A DNA stretch of 64,000 nucleotides from Melitaea cinxia (GCF_905220565.1 NC_059396.1:14155706-14219705); one strand, 5' to 3'. Positions 37,501 to 47,700 are shown, numbered from the stretch's first letter. Notes: generated from the letters alone by a model not told the origin. Made by a program: numbers and translations.

Positions 37501-40500
37501 GAATATATGCGCCAACTCACAGTGGAGCAGCGTGGTGAATTAAGCTCCGATTCTTCTCCTATATGGAGAAGAATCGGCCCAGTGGGATGTTACAGGATTT
37601 AGCGAATGAATGCCTACTAGTTTAGACTGTTCAACAGAAGATCAGGTTTTTTTAATGCAGATACCATTCTTGAATTTAAATAACAAATTGTGACTTTTAA
37701 CAGCGAATTTAAAATAGACACAAATATAACTTTCGTTTCTTCTCATTTCTATTATCGATAATAAAACCTTCAACGAAAACAATAGTCCAGGCATGGTCTG
37801 CTAAACAATAGTCACGTATTAAACATTACACGCGCAGGGAAAGCCAGTTTTCCGGACTAGTAAAGTAAGAAAAGGTTATCTTTATCTTTTGTTTGGAACA
37901 CATTACGCTAGGATCGAATAGGATAGTAAGGATCAATATTCTACATTGTACACAAAGATCAGTTATAAGTATAAAGTAATTTAACTGTACAAATATCATT
38001 TATTACAAATTTAACACTTAATAAATGTGAAAAAGGTACAACTCAAAAGTTATTTTCGTAAGATAAATTCAAAATAAAATAGGTATTTACCAAAAATACT
38101 AAAATGTATATTGAAAGAAAATGTTTTACTCTACAAAAGAGAAGTTGAATCTAACCCAAATAGTTTACGAACAAGTTTTTTTTTAATCTCGTTTTTCCCC
38201 CGTGTAAAATGATGCTTCTCGACTTTTATCACTTGTCACAGGAGACATAGAATTAACTGAGGTAGGGCACAGCAGGAATTTCCTGCTCAAAATGTGGAGC
38301 AGCCTGACTGGGGTAGTACCTCGACCTTACAGAAGATCACAGCTAAATAATACTGCTTTCAAGCAGTATTGTGTTCCTGTTGATGAGTAAGGTGACCAGA
38401 GCTCCTGAGGGGGATTGGGGATTGGGTCGGCAACGCGCTTGCGATGCTTTGGTGTTGCAGGCGTCTATAAGCTACGGTAATCTCTTGCCTTCTCTCTCTT
38501 TATTAGGTGAGCCGTACGCTTGTTTGCCGAACTAGTAATATAAAAAAAAACTTATACATAGACTGACGTAATAAAACTGTAGAATACCTACAAGTATCTT
38601 ATTTTAACTATTTTAATAATTTAAATTGAATCAAATTTAATTAATGTAAAGATTCCACTTAATACACCTACAGTTAAAGGGGTATATATTTTACATATAA
38701 CTTATTGTATATGTAACATCATGCAATGATTCAATAGTGTAAAGGCGAAAGCTATCCAACAAGTACATATTTAAAATAATGTTTCAAAAGAAATTTTTTA
38801 TTTTTTTCAGAAATACACATACATGCAATTCCGGTTGCTGTTTCCAGTGCTAATGGCAATTTTTCATTGCTCTCAAGCACAATGCCCTTGGAACGACAAG
38901 CCAGATTTACAGGCCACTTGTGTTTGCGCCTTTAATCTAGCCAGACAGATGTCTGTACAATGTGATCAGGTATGTATTATGAAAAATCATAATTAGTATT
39001 ATGTTATGCCTAAATATTGATATTATCATGTAAAAATTATTATTAAAGTACTCTTTTTCTTTTACAGGTTGAATTTTCAACTTTATTATCTACACTGAAT
39101 TCAAGTGCAAGAAAAATAGCGATAGACCTTCTATACATTAATAATTCTACAATTCATTTAATAACGGACGATATGTTCCAGAACTTAGCGATACATAATT
39201 TACAAATATCAGGATGCAAAGTAAAAAAAATTGAAAATAATGCATTTAAAAGTCAAGGTCCATATCTAAAAAACTTAAACTTACAAGACAATGAGCTGAC
39301 AGAGGTACCTGTAAAAGCACTGAGAATTTTAACAAATTTATCTTTGTTGGACCTTTCCAAAAATAAAATCACATACATAGAAAACTATTCTTTTTCAACT
39401 TTGCAAGAGTTGACGACCCTCAAATTATCTGACAATAATGTGACATTGTCACCACACGCATTTTCTGGATTAGAAAATTCACTGAAAAACTTGAACCTTA
39501 AGGGAACAAAACAAAAAACTGTACCAGAGTGTATAAGAAGACTACGTAGTCTGGCTTTTCTCGATCTATCTCAAAACAGCATAAGACAACTACCGGGACC
39601 CGACGGTGCACTTACTTTCGATGGTTTAGATTCATTAACTGCACTCAACTTAGAAAGGAATTTACTTGTTAATTTAGAAAAAGAAGCGTTTTATGGGATA
39701 AAGAGCACACTAAGTTCGTTAAGTTTACTGAACAACCTGTTACCAGAGTTTCCTACTGAAGCAATAGCCACATTATCTGATTTAAGGGTGTTGGATATAG
39801 GATTTAATCTACTTAACAAATTACCGTCAGATGCTTTTCTAAAAAATCCTTCAATAACTTTACTAGCATTAGACGGCAATCCATTACGAACAGTCGAAGA
39901 AAAAGCTTTAATTCATCTTCACCATAGCCTAAGAGGTTTAAGTCTCGGTGGGCGATTTTTAAATTGCGATTGTCGTTTACGATGGATCATCGAATGGATT
40001 CGTAACGGAGAGCTCCAAGTTACTTCACGTGAGCGAAACCCTCAATTTTGCGGTAGTCCACCCCAATTCCGTGATCGTGGATTTTATAGTTTTGAACCAA
40101 ATGAACTTATCTGCGATAACGACTCAAATTCCACAATAACTTCAGATACGACTTCTACGAGTGAAATAAACATAATTCAAACCACAACAGTAATGCCTCC
40201 TTCGTCAACTAATATACAATCGACTATTTCGAGCTCAACTACAATAGGTACAACGACAAGTAATAATACCAGTGAAACTACGACTTTTAAAATTACAACA
40301 CCTACGACTATTTCCAGTAAAACAGGTAAAACTCCCTCTGTGCGCCCGGCTGCACCTACGTGGCGACATGCTCCTCATCAAAGACCACCTTTAGTCATGA
40401 ACTTTCCTCAACAAAAACCAATAGTAGATGATTCAAATGAAGTAATTGTAAAAAATGCTTATAGACAGGATAACTCAGTTATAATACAATGGGATTCAAA

Positions 40501-43500
40501 TGTCGCAAATATACTAGGTTTTCGTGTAGTCTATCGACTCTTTGGAGATAAAAGCTTTAAACAGGGGCCACCGCTTGAAGCTAGTGAAAGAGAATTTAAA
40601 ATTAAGAATGTTCCGTCTCAGGTATTATAATATAAATATTTAGTTAAAGTTTAATATTTTTGCCATTCTTATTTTTAATTATTTATTTGAATGTCTTAAT
40701 ACACACATACGAATATATTTTCAGGAATGTATCGTAGTCTGCGTAATTTCATTAGAAGAAGTTCACGTAACCCCTGAAACGGTCCCGTATACACAGTGCC
40801 GTGAAGTACGCACAGTATCCGCTGCAGCAACTAACATGGACAAAATCACAATAGCAGCTAGTGCTGCAATATGTGGAACAATAGTAGTAGCCGTCCTCGT
40901 GTTTGCTGCAGCCTCACGTCGTAGATCACGAACTGTACACCGGTTACATACTCAGCTACCAGAAAAAATTCCAAACCCATGCTGTGGAGGACTCACAGGA
41001 ACACCAAGTCCAAGCGGGCCGTTATCTTCACTAGCCACGATAGGCGCTTTTGGAAAACAACGTGAATGGGACCAGGTTTCGGCTTATAGCGCACGATCGA
41101 TACCCAGAGCCCGTTCCTATACTGAACCTGCTGCTCCTGAACCATTACCTGGTCGACCAGGAAGAGCTAGATCTTTAGCTGATGGGCAATCACAGCACAG
41201 TTATTCGCACTCGGCTCGATATGGAGCTCCTGCTTATCCTGGAAGCTTATTGGGATCTAGAACTGGTATGTTCAATACTTATTTTTTCCTACTGAATAAT
41301 AATGATAATTATTAAATATGCTATTCATTTTAGATCTACGACAATCTCGTCAATCTTTGGGGGCAGCATCCGAACGAGCTTCACGTTTATCACTAAGTGG
41401 AGCAGCTGGTGGTGCTACTAGTGGCACTGCAGGTTCTAGAAGAAGACCTAGGTCAAGATCACGTCCTGCCAGTCGATATAGTGTAGGTTCAATAGGATTA
41501 GGTTACTGCGACACTTCTGACAACTGGACGGACCACGATATGGACATATACATGGCGCGAAATCCAACCAGAGGTGGTTTGGTGCCATTATAGCGCGCAA
41601 GAAATACGGTGTGGGGAAATCTAATGGGGAATAAACAACCTATAGGTAAAACTATCAAAATCTCAAAATGCGGTCATGTGGCTCACACCTGCCCCCGCCG
41701 GCATATTCACCGTCACAGCCACAAACATCGAAGTAAATGCAAAAAAAATAATACGATAAGAGTAACATAACCTATCTACAAACGAAACCTACAACACAAA
41801 AATGTATACAACGCCTTAGTGAAAAGAGATTACAATTAATGTTATACATTTTTAACTATTGTAATATGAAGCTAAAATGAAACCATGATACATACTCCAT
41901 ATTCTGATAGTTTGTTTGCCAATTGTTTAGGTAGTCTATAAAAGTATGAAATATATTAAGGGGTAAGACTTTTTTCATTGACATATTAGGCTTGTAACAA
42001 ATGTAACATTAAAAACTTATCATGTTTTATAGCACTCTGACATTTTTAAAGAAAAAAAAAGTTAATAATTTGTCCTAATGAACGTGTTAACAGGATGTAA
42101 GTTACAATAAGTTACAAAAATGTTAACACTAAAATCAATCAGTGCTAAACCTTACCTTATATATTCTACTAAATATTAAATATTTTAGGCAATTGTCTAG
42201 TTTATTTATATTGTTAATTATATTTTAGAATTTTTCAATAATTGTACCTAATCAACTAATGGTACTTGAAGATAAATAATATAAATACGAAGGTAGCATT
42301 GTTTTTCAATAATAAGCATATTATGTCAACAGAGGTCTACTAAGACTTAGACTTAGAGTCTTAGTAGAATTGAAATGGAATCTAAAAATAATTAGGTAAA
42401 TATAATAATACCCAACATTATTTCAATATTTGCTCCAAGCCTAGTCTACATTTACAATGAAAAAAGTTGTAAGTAGAAATAAAAAAATCTAAATTGTTGT
42501 AAATAGTATACCTAGACATTAAATATAATAATGTTAAATACATTGAATAAAACCAATTGAAGCTCAATCCAAATGGTGCTAATGAATGTTAAGCAATTAT
42601 TTATTATACTGTATTGTTGTAAATAAATATATTGTTAAACGTACACCTCAGAAAATAACTGATTATTTGCTGGGTAAATGCAAATTACATTATTAGTGTA
42701 AGTATAATATAAATAAATTATATGAGTCTTATTTATTCACCTTAACCCAACAATAATAACCAAATATCTTAGTATGGATGGCTCTTTAAAGTAGTAAAAA
42801 CTATTTTCATATTTACATACCCTGGCACAAGTACTCTGTGCTCCCACCTATACCGGAGCTCTTGTATAAACTCATACCAGAAATGAGCTAAATACGGGAG
42901 TCCACCTGCATCCATTAACCGAGCAGCGGTTACAGACAACCTCCAAACAAGACCATCTTTGGGACTTGTTTTCACATAACTGCACAGTTTTGGTTCATTG
43001 CTATCCTGCAAGTATTATGTAAAAGATATTTAAAATAGTAGACGTAGAGATAGCTTGAGATAAGTAACATTTAAAAGAATATTGTATTAAAAGTAAACTT
43101 AATACCAACCTTTTTGGAATCAATTTCTAGATTATCAGAATAAGAAAAGTTATTGTCTTCAACTGCATCAGGAAATACATAATATAACAATGGCATTAAC
43201 AAATCATCTGAAATTGGACCCTTGAATTCAGATGTTTGAGTATTTCTTCCTACAGCAGCTTTAACCAGCTTTGATATTGTTATGGGAGCTTCTGTAATCT
43301 TATTTAATGGATTCACTAAACCTAAACTTTTACTTAACCCCAATGTGTCCATAAGGAGATAGTTATTATCTAATAATCCCATCACTTTTCCAATAATTTC
43401 TGACAGTTGACAACTTAAATCATTTTTTAATTTTAAAGTAATTGTCCATGTAGGTGCCATAATAGGATCTATATCAGAAAATTTGGAAGATTCAACTATA

Positions 43501-44351
43501 GCACATTCAAGGAAACGAGGCCATATTGCATTAAGAAATGCACTTTGTAGTGGATTGTTTTCTGATCCAAAAGGGAGCTCTATTAACTTTTTAACATCAA
43601 AGCCATCAATTGACAAAAATTCATTTGAGAAACTTTCTCTTTTCCAAGCAAAAGAATCCAAATCTTTTAACTCGTATGAAAACTTAGTAGCTAACACCAC
43701 AGCATCAAGAGGAACTGGTGAAGCTATTTTAGACTTAAACAAGCTGACAAGGCCACTGAGATGAGAGCACTGATTTGATATACGCTTTAGATGTATTGTA
43801 TTAAAACTTACTTTGTGTTCATTATCTTCAAATATACCTAAATAGGAATGTTGCCAATGCTCTCTTACTTTGACAAAGAATGCAACACCACAGTCTATAT
43901 TTGCAAACGCTATATTAACAGAGCTCATAATAAGCCTAATAAGACTCCCATCAACAAGGGGTGACTCTGGGCACAACATAAGATATCTTTTTAACCCAAA
44001 CCATTGAGATACAGGAAAGGGGCTGCCGTCTGAATCGTCCATAAAATTTGCTGTCGAGTTCCAAAGACCTTCGTGTAATTCTGATAACAAAGACTTTTCA
44101 TCATTTCCTACATTTTCACTTTTACTAGGTTCGAGTGCATGGTATGAAAGAGTATAACGTGATCCCCGAAATATTATTTCTTCTGATTTGGTAATCCACT
44201 TTTTTGTATATTCGGACCTTTTAAGCAGTTTAGATTTAGCCAGGCGCCATTCGAAAACTATCTCTTCTATACGCGCAATGAGTACTTCCCAGTCTGATGC
44301 AGTAGTAAAATCTTGATGATAAATATCATATTCATCTATTTCTTCATTCAT
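21419..44351 (-). CDS. RAB3GAP1: Rab3 GTPase-activating protein catalytic subunit
   Basis: Four coding exons on the - strand: 44351-43110, 43005-42821, 22514-22259 and 22180-21419. They join in frame (phases 0, 2, 0) to 814 residues. The protein is the catalytic half of the Rab3GAP complex, which stimulates GTP hydrolysis on Rab3 and acts as an exchange factor for Rab18 together with the RAB3GAP2 subunit. Conserved stretches in the right order: DFTTASDWE near the N-terminus, HLSGLVSLFKSK, LPFGSENNP, DPIMAPTW, HFWYEFIQELRYRWEHRVLV, CLLHQKLQLLNCCI, an acidic DEEFFDCSENEE, LSDMEAFKAANPG, DFVRWYSPRDW, WVEAWNVARPVPAARQRRLF, REAEQVLHFL, and the C-terminal PTRREFTLR...GAF. Intron 2 is 20.3 kb and contains a whole gene on the opposite strand. 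The first donor (GTTGGT) is weak. I cannot place the catalytic arginine without an alignment. Confidence 0.95.
22990..23388 (+). promoter_or_regulatory. Probable promoter and first exon of the nested LRR receptor gene, ending ATG|GTAAGA
   Basis: A GC-rich block (about 23020-23220) in AT-rich surroundings leads to a leader ending GGAATTTCGCAAGATG, followed at once by the strong splice donor GTAAGA (23389). The ATG is in phase 0 with the exon at 38811, whose first codons AAA TAC ACA TAC ATG follow acceptor TTTTTTTCAG. Joining them gives MKYTYMQFRLLFP. The 15.4-kb intron and the absence of transcript data make this an inference. Confidence 0.5.
23386..41593 (+). CDS. Leucine-rich-repeat, fibronectin-III transmembrane receptor-like protein
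   Basis: Coding exons: 23386-23388 (proposed), 38811-38969, 39068-40621, 40725-41265 and 41334-41593 (stop TAG). Phases agree throughout, and the product is about 837 residues. In order: signal peptide MQFRLLFPVLMAIFHCSQA; a cysteine-containing N-cap (CPWND, CVCAF, QCDQ); about ten LRRs at residues ~90-350 (for example LKNLNLQDNELTEVP and LTNLSLLDLSKNKI); a C-cap with LNCDCRLRWIIEWIRNGELQ and QFCGSPP; a Ser/Thr-rich stalk at ~404-475; a fibronectin-III domain at ~510-605 (VIIQWDSN, GFRVVYRLF, YTQCREVRT); a membrane helix ITIAASAAICGTIVVAVLVF at ~612-632; and a ~200-residue Ser/Arg-rich cytoplasmic tail. A cell-surface adhesion or signalling role is inferred. It lies wholly inside RAB3GAP1 intron 2 on the other strand. 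I do not recognise a gene symbol. Confidence 0.88.
23389..25937. other. Intronic (LRR gene intron 1 and RAB3GAP1 intron 2), repeat-poor part
   Basis: AT-rich, with no exon seen on either strand. A tRNA-like SINE head is possible on the - strand near 24805-24710 (GTGGCGTAGGCGC and CGGGTTCGACGCC). Confidence 0.4.
25938..26474. mobile_element. Foldback element with ~185-bp inverted arms
   Basis: TCCCACCAAAAACATTTTCA at 25938 and its reverse complement ending GGTGGGA at 26474. The arms (25938-26120 and 26289-26474) are nearly identical and include GTTGCCAAGACGAGATCATA and AACTCTACACGCCCTAACTC. The centre is about 170 bp. No coding capacity; superfamily not determined. Confidence 0.75.
26740..27200 (+). 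repeat. Unclassified repeat ending in a strong GC hairpin
   Basis: The end contains GGGGGCACTACCGTGCCCCC (27169-27188), a perfect 8-bp stem with a four-base loop, just after a poly-T run. Upstream text (CATACAAACTTCCATCTCC, GTGAGTGACGAAATCGGGG) resembles Helitron internal repeats. The assignment is tentative. Confidence 0.35.
27298..29564. mobile_element. Inverted-repeat element with ~728-bp arms, TA-flanked
   Basis: Left arm 27298-28025, right arm 28838-29564, near-identical reverse complements. The outer ends read TACAGGATGTGGCGTAAATA and TATTTACGCCACACCCTGTA. The TA at each end and the ACAGGGTG-like terminus suggest a Tc1/mariner-type MITE. The centre contains an inserted AACCGACTTC repeat (28043-28641) and a second small inverted repeat (28646-28699 versus 28771-28826). 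No transposase frame. Confidence 0.75.
28043..28641 (+). repeat. AACCGACTTC-ended repeat, fullest copy
   Basis: Begins AAAAAACCGACTTCAATTAC and ends CTTTTTGGAAGTCGGTTAAA, so the termini are inverted (ACCGACTTC versus GAAGTCGGT). Internal TCGACGAAAAAATAGTCAAG and ATCAAAATCGGTACATCCAG segments each occur twice. Related copies at 12291, 19972 and 47333. Confidence 0.65.
29570..30325. other. Intronic, no feature recognised
   Basis: AT-rich intronic DNA with no exon seen. Confidence 0.35.
30328..30600 (+). mobile_element. 5' leader of a LINE (or related retroposon), copy 1
   Basis: Nearly identical to 57166-57435: GTGTGGCTACGGCACTAAAG, GGGTGTCGTAAGAAGCGACT, GACCGATGGCGGGATAACCA and CAGCGTGGTGACTATGGGCA. 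It ends in ATGAGTTCACGTTATTTTT. It is GC-richer than its surroundings and I recall it as the leader of a lepidopteran non-LTR element. Frames inside are not genes. Confidence 0.6.
30601..31427. repeat. Intronic dispersed repeat with three GAAGTnnnACTTC palindromes
   Basis: GAAGTAAAACTTC (30896-30908), GAAGTTTTACTTC (31071-31083) and GAAGTGAAACTTC (31347-31359). Between the first two is a purine-rich segment (GGAAGTAGAGAGGGAGACAT) that I recall from other moth genomes. The 75-codon frame at 31086-31313 has no recognised domain. Confidence 0.3.
31428..31738 (+). mobile_element. SINE copy 4, full head and body
   Basis: Head CGCGTTGGCGCAACGGTACA (box-A-like) and GGGGCTTCGATTCACGCACA (box-B-like), then the common body ending GGGATATTAAAGGCTGAAGC. 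Confidence 0.75.
31860..32470. other. Intronic; a short CpG-rich patch at 32095-32165
   Basis: GGTCGCGCGTCGCTCGTCAT and CATCGCGGCCGCGGC form a GC-rich patch of about 70 bp in AT-rich intron. No exon is supported; a regulatory element is possible but unproven. Confidence 0.3.
32474..32797 (-). mobile_element. SINE copy 5, reverse orientation
   Basis: Starts GCAGCCTGTAATATCCCACT (the 3' end of the SINE on -) and runs through CATGTGCGAGGATCGAACCC (box B, reversed) to near CCGTTGCG, where the head is cut. Confidence 0.75.
32830..33970. other. Intronic, AT-rich; 24-bp minisatellite at the end
   Basis: At 33835-33905 the unit AGAAGACACCTTTTGCTATT plus four bases (24 bp) is repeated three times. 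Otherwise nothing recognised. Confidence 0.5.
33978..34700 (-). mobile_element. Jockey-like LINE 3' fragment with 3' UTR and poly(A)
   Basis: Reading -: LNLSLKAVSDWGDANLVKFN, KTQACLFSAKRSPF, LDLLGVTLSSTLNFGPYIEA, then in another frame FYRIHFGECAQELHDLIPPS, TRRSALRYPYMVDIP and FICTAKKWNSLSASVFP. This is the C-terminal region of Jockey-type LINE ORF2. The 3' end runs into A-rich sequence (T run at 33980-33988 on +). A 7-bp repeat GAAATTG at 33971-33977 and 34701-34707 may be the target duplication. Confidence 0.85.
34730..37310. other. Intronic, no gene recognised
   Basis: AT-rich intron. The frame at 35734-35931 has no recognised domain. A GC-balanced stretch at 35960-36180 (GTTCATCACGCGTCTGCGTG) is unexplained. 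Confidence 0.35.
37312..37605 (+). mobile_element. SINE copy 6 with the alternative head
   Basis: Head ACGGTTTACGGGTTCGATTA (box-B-like), differing from the CGTTGGCGCAACGG head. The body is the same from CGTTAAGCCGTCGGTCCCTG to AGTGGGATGTTACAGG. The related head is at 3886-4210. Confidence 0.7.
38256..38555 (+). mobile_element. SINE of the GTGAGCCGTACGCTTG type, copy 1
   Basis: Begins CTGAGGTAGGGCACAGCAGG, contains a hairpin ATACTGCTTTCAAGCAGTAT and GGGTCGGCAACGCGCTTGCG, and ends AGGTGAGCCGTACGCTTGTT followed by a poly(A)-like run. Close to copies at 51969 and 46741. The Metulj-like name is a recollection. Confidence 0.7.
38811..41593 (+). CDS. LRR receptor gene: the four well-supported exons
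   Basis: If the distant ATG exon is not used, translation can start at 38823-38825 (ATG CAA TTC), which still gives a complete signal peptide. Donors GTATGT (38970), GTATTA (40622) and GTATGT (41266); acceptors TTTACAG (39067), TTTTCAG (40724) and TTTTAG (41333). The large exon 39068-40621 carries all LRRs, the stalk and most of the fibronectin domain. Confidence 0.92.
41594..42551 (+). promoter_or_regulatory. Probable 3' UTR of the LRR receptor gene
   Basis: AT-rich, no exon. AATAAA at 42546-42551 is the first clear polyadenylation hexamer in the expected range. Further AATAAA-like sites follow near 42622 and 42711. The 3' end therefore lies within about 300 bp of RAB3GAP1 exon 2 (42821) on the opposite strand. 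Confidence 0.45.
42821..44351 (-). CDS. RAB3GAP1: RAB3GAP1 exons 1 and 2 (N-terminal 475 residues)
   Basis: Exon 1 is 44351-43110 (ATG at 44351, 414 codons). Exon 2 is 43005-42821 (acceptor CTTGCAG, donor GTATGT). Exon 2 ends with the two G bases of a glycine codon that is completed by exon 3 at 22514, giving VLVPGVVEGEPN. That join restores the family sequence and shows that the 20-kb gap is an intron, not a gene break. Confidence 0.93.
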
Positions 44352-44773
44352 TTTCTTAAATCGTTTCTATTGGTGAAAATAGAAATTGATAAATTATAAA
44401 GATAGAGTTGTGGATAAACAATTTACAGCTGTGAACTGACGTTGACAACTGACAAGTGTTTCAAGTGTTTCTATATGAAAAACTTAAGTGCTGTGTAGCA
44501 TAAATAGGCAGCTCATAATGACAAATATCAAATATTTTATAAGGCTTATCGTATTCAATTCAAAATATATTTCAAACATATTTTTTTATTAAAGTATAAA
44601 ATAGACTTGTAATATTAATCTTAAATGCATGGATGTGTAGTACAAATGCCTTAACTGCTATACCACAATAAATTAAATTGTTTGTATGAACAACTGTTAC
44701 CAAGACAACGGTGGTCAATACAAAAGTAAAAACAAAACTTTAATATTAAAGTAACAAACTTTGTTAAAGTAAA
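44352..44773. promoter_or_regulatory. Shared divergent promoter of RAB3GAP1 and FAM92
   Basis: Only 422 bp separate the two start codons, which face away from each other. No repeat lies in between. The region contains a candidate X-box at 44696-44709. Bidirectional use is inferred from the spacing. Confidence 0.6.
44696..44709 (+). promoter_or_regulatory. Candidate X-box (RFX-binding site)
   Basis: GTTACCAAGACAAC has two half-sites (GTTACC and, reversed, GTTGTC) separated by two bases, matching the general X-box form GTNNCC-N(1-3)-RRNAAC. It lies 65-78 bp upstream of the FAM92 ATG, a typical distance for ciliary genes under RFX control. Confidence 0.5.
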
Positions 44774-47700
44774 ATGTTCAGAGGAGAAAATTCGCATTCC
44801 ATAAGCTATGAACAACAGGCTAAGTTCATTCAAGATCGCATAACTAATGTAGAAAAAAATTTTGGTGAATTATGTGTCGGTTTTGGTAATTATACAAGAA
44901 AAACGGCTAGGTAACATAAATTATAGTAAATTTATTAAATATACTACAATGAAACAGAAAAACGTTTTTATATGTAATAAAAGTGTAGCATAAATCGTAG
45001 TAGGACAATTTTTATACATTGAATATTTTTCTGAAACAAATACTTTTACCTGCGTATTACATATGCTTCTGTGACCAAAACAATTTTTATACTGACTGTA
45101 ATACTGGTTCTGTTTTGACGAAATATTGACGTCTGACCCATTCTCATGGACCATTCCGTGCAACAAAATTTATTAAGTAACTTGAACTTTGTCGGCGTAT
45201 TCTTTGATAGCTATTTATCTTCCGAATTAATATTGTTTGCTCTAGAAGCACAATGAATACACCCATTATCATAAATTTTAAAATAGGTAAACCATGACTA
45301 TTATGCGGTAGAAACCGAATGTGGCTAATCGTAACGACTTTTATAACTTCTAGGAGGATCCCTACTAGAGTTCTGCTAATACGGCCACTGAATTACTGTT
45401 TATACTAGTCGATGACCGAAAAATAATAATGTTAAACGCGATCAAATAGAACTAACGTAAACGCACAATTTGCGTGATTATAGATATCCATGTAGCTTGT
45501 ATACCTGGTTATAACTTAGGCTATAAAAAAACCACACTAAACTCATACACACACGAAAAAATCGGATAAAATACATTATTTTCAGATTACGTGACATGGG
45601 CGATGAACTAGCCAAAGTAATAAAGGAGTATTCCAATAATGAAATCGTTAACAAGTCCCTGAGTTCTGGCCTTGAAAATTTATCCATAACTCTTACAGCA
45701 ATCGAAGAGTACCGAAACTGTGAAGTTCAAAGATTAGAAGCTAAGGTACCAAATCTGAATTCACTGGAATGCATTTTTTAAGCTATTTTACCTACTTGTA
45801 TAGTTATAGGTATACTTTTTCTATATATAAGAATCTTTGTTGTAGTTGGTAAATGAAGATGCTGAATTAGTATAGCTATTTGTTTTTCAATTTTCATTGT
45901 AATCTGAATAAGTTTCTTAAACAATATATAAGTTATTTAAGTAGGTAAAACCTAAAAGGTCAGCCAGCTTAGTATACGTAGTAATTTACATTATAAAAAA
46001 AAAACATTTTGAATGCTAAAATCTTTAAAAAATTCAATCCCACTTAGATAATAAATAGAAACGTGTATTTATATTTCATTTTTCTGGTGACATGTAGTGG
46101 TACGATCTTGATATTGTTTCCACAGGTTATAGGAGAGCTTTGTCAATATGAAACTATCTGTAAGCATGCGAGGGAGGAATTGAAGCACACTATGAACGTA
46201 AGGGAAAAAGAAATGTCGAGGAAAAAAGTATTAGACAAGGCTAAAGAAAGACAACCCTTCAATAGGCAGCAAATAGTACGTTTATTGATTTTTTCATTAC
46301 AATATATGTACTTTGTTTGGTATATATTATAGATATACGTAGTAAACTTTAGCAATACTAAATATTTAACGCACTACAAATTATGCAATGCCTATTTGTT
46401 AAAAGAAACCATTACAAATAAGCATAGTTAGTATCCTATCCTAGAAGTAAGTACCGATATAGGTAGGTATAGGTACTACTTTTTGCTTTAAAATATTCCT
46501 CGTCAGTTACGTTATGCCCTGTCAAATAAGTTACACAAAGGTAATATATTTCAATCAGTAAAACTTAGGTCAATAATAATATGTTAAGTTTTATCAAGGT
46601 CTTATAAAACTATGAAAATACCGAAAAATACGTGGTAATTATTTACACTACAGTTATTTTAAAAATATCCAAAAAGGACTAAGAATTTCTACTGACACAC
46701 GAAGGGAATGCTGTAGCCTCAATATCGAGAGATCCCGTCTTCCGTCCGATCTCCTGGGGGGATTGGGGATTGGGTCGGCAACGCGCTTGCGATGCTTCGT
46801 GTTGTAGGCGTCTATAAGCTACGGTAATCGCTTACCATCAGGTGAGCCGTACGCTTGTTTGCCGACCTAGTGACATAAAAAAAAATCCCGTTTAATTTAT
46901 ACGGCAGTTATAAATTACGATATCTTATCTTATCGGATCTTTTATTAATTTTCAAATTCAATTGATAGGATAAAATGCTGCATAATAACTTCGAGTATGT
47001 GATTAAGTAGTATAATTTAAAAAAAAAAACCATTCAGAGTAATTTTCGATTTCTTAAAATCAAATACTTGACACCTTTAATTGCAAACATATATTCTAGT
47101 ACGTTACCATACTAATAGTATAGAACTCAAAGATACTAAATCAAATATCTTATAAGATCACTATTACACATAGAAAAATATGATATTATTTTTACAAATA
47201 TAAGAAAATGGAAAACAAATAACTTTTTATTAAAACAACTTTTTCGAATTTTATCGCAGTTTATTAAGCTTTTTAGATACCCGACGTTTCCTTTACCTGT
47301 TTGCTAAATAATTGTGTTTCTAGCAAACGAAAAAAAAACCAACTTGAATTACAAAAGTAGTTATCAGATCTCGATCAAAGTTAAATGGGACCACAAGACA
47401 TTTAACATCAGCTTTCGATTAAATCAAGAATTATAAAAATTATTTATAAACAATAAACTGGCACTGCCCTCTACTGGATAATATAGCTAATTGTAAGTAC
47501 GTTATAATATAGTTCGAACCGAAGTAGTTACTAATAGCCTTAACGAAAAAATAAGTCACGACAACGACGCGTACGCACCGTTACATAAATACACGTCATC
47601 AAAGATTACTCATTATATCACGATCAAATTTAAACGAAACTACATCAAAACAAGAATTATTAGAATCGGTGAACCCAGTGAAAAGTTATGCCTTATAATA

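Noticed and set aside
39691..39879. 62-codon frame on -
   Set aside because: Shadow of the LRR exon.
43483..43764. 93-codon frame on +
   Set aside because: Shadow of RAB3GAP1 exon 1 on the opposite strand.
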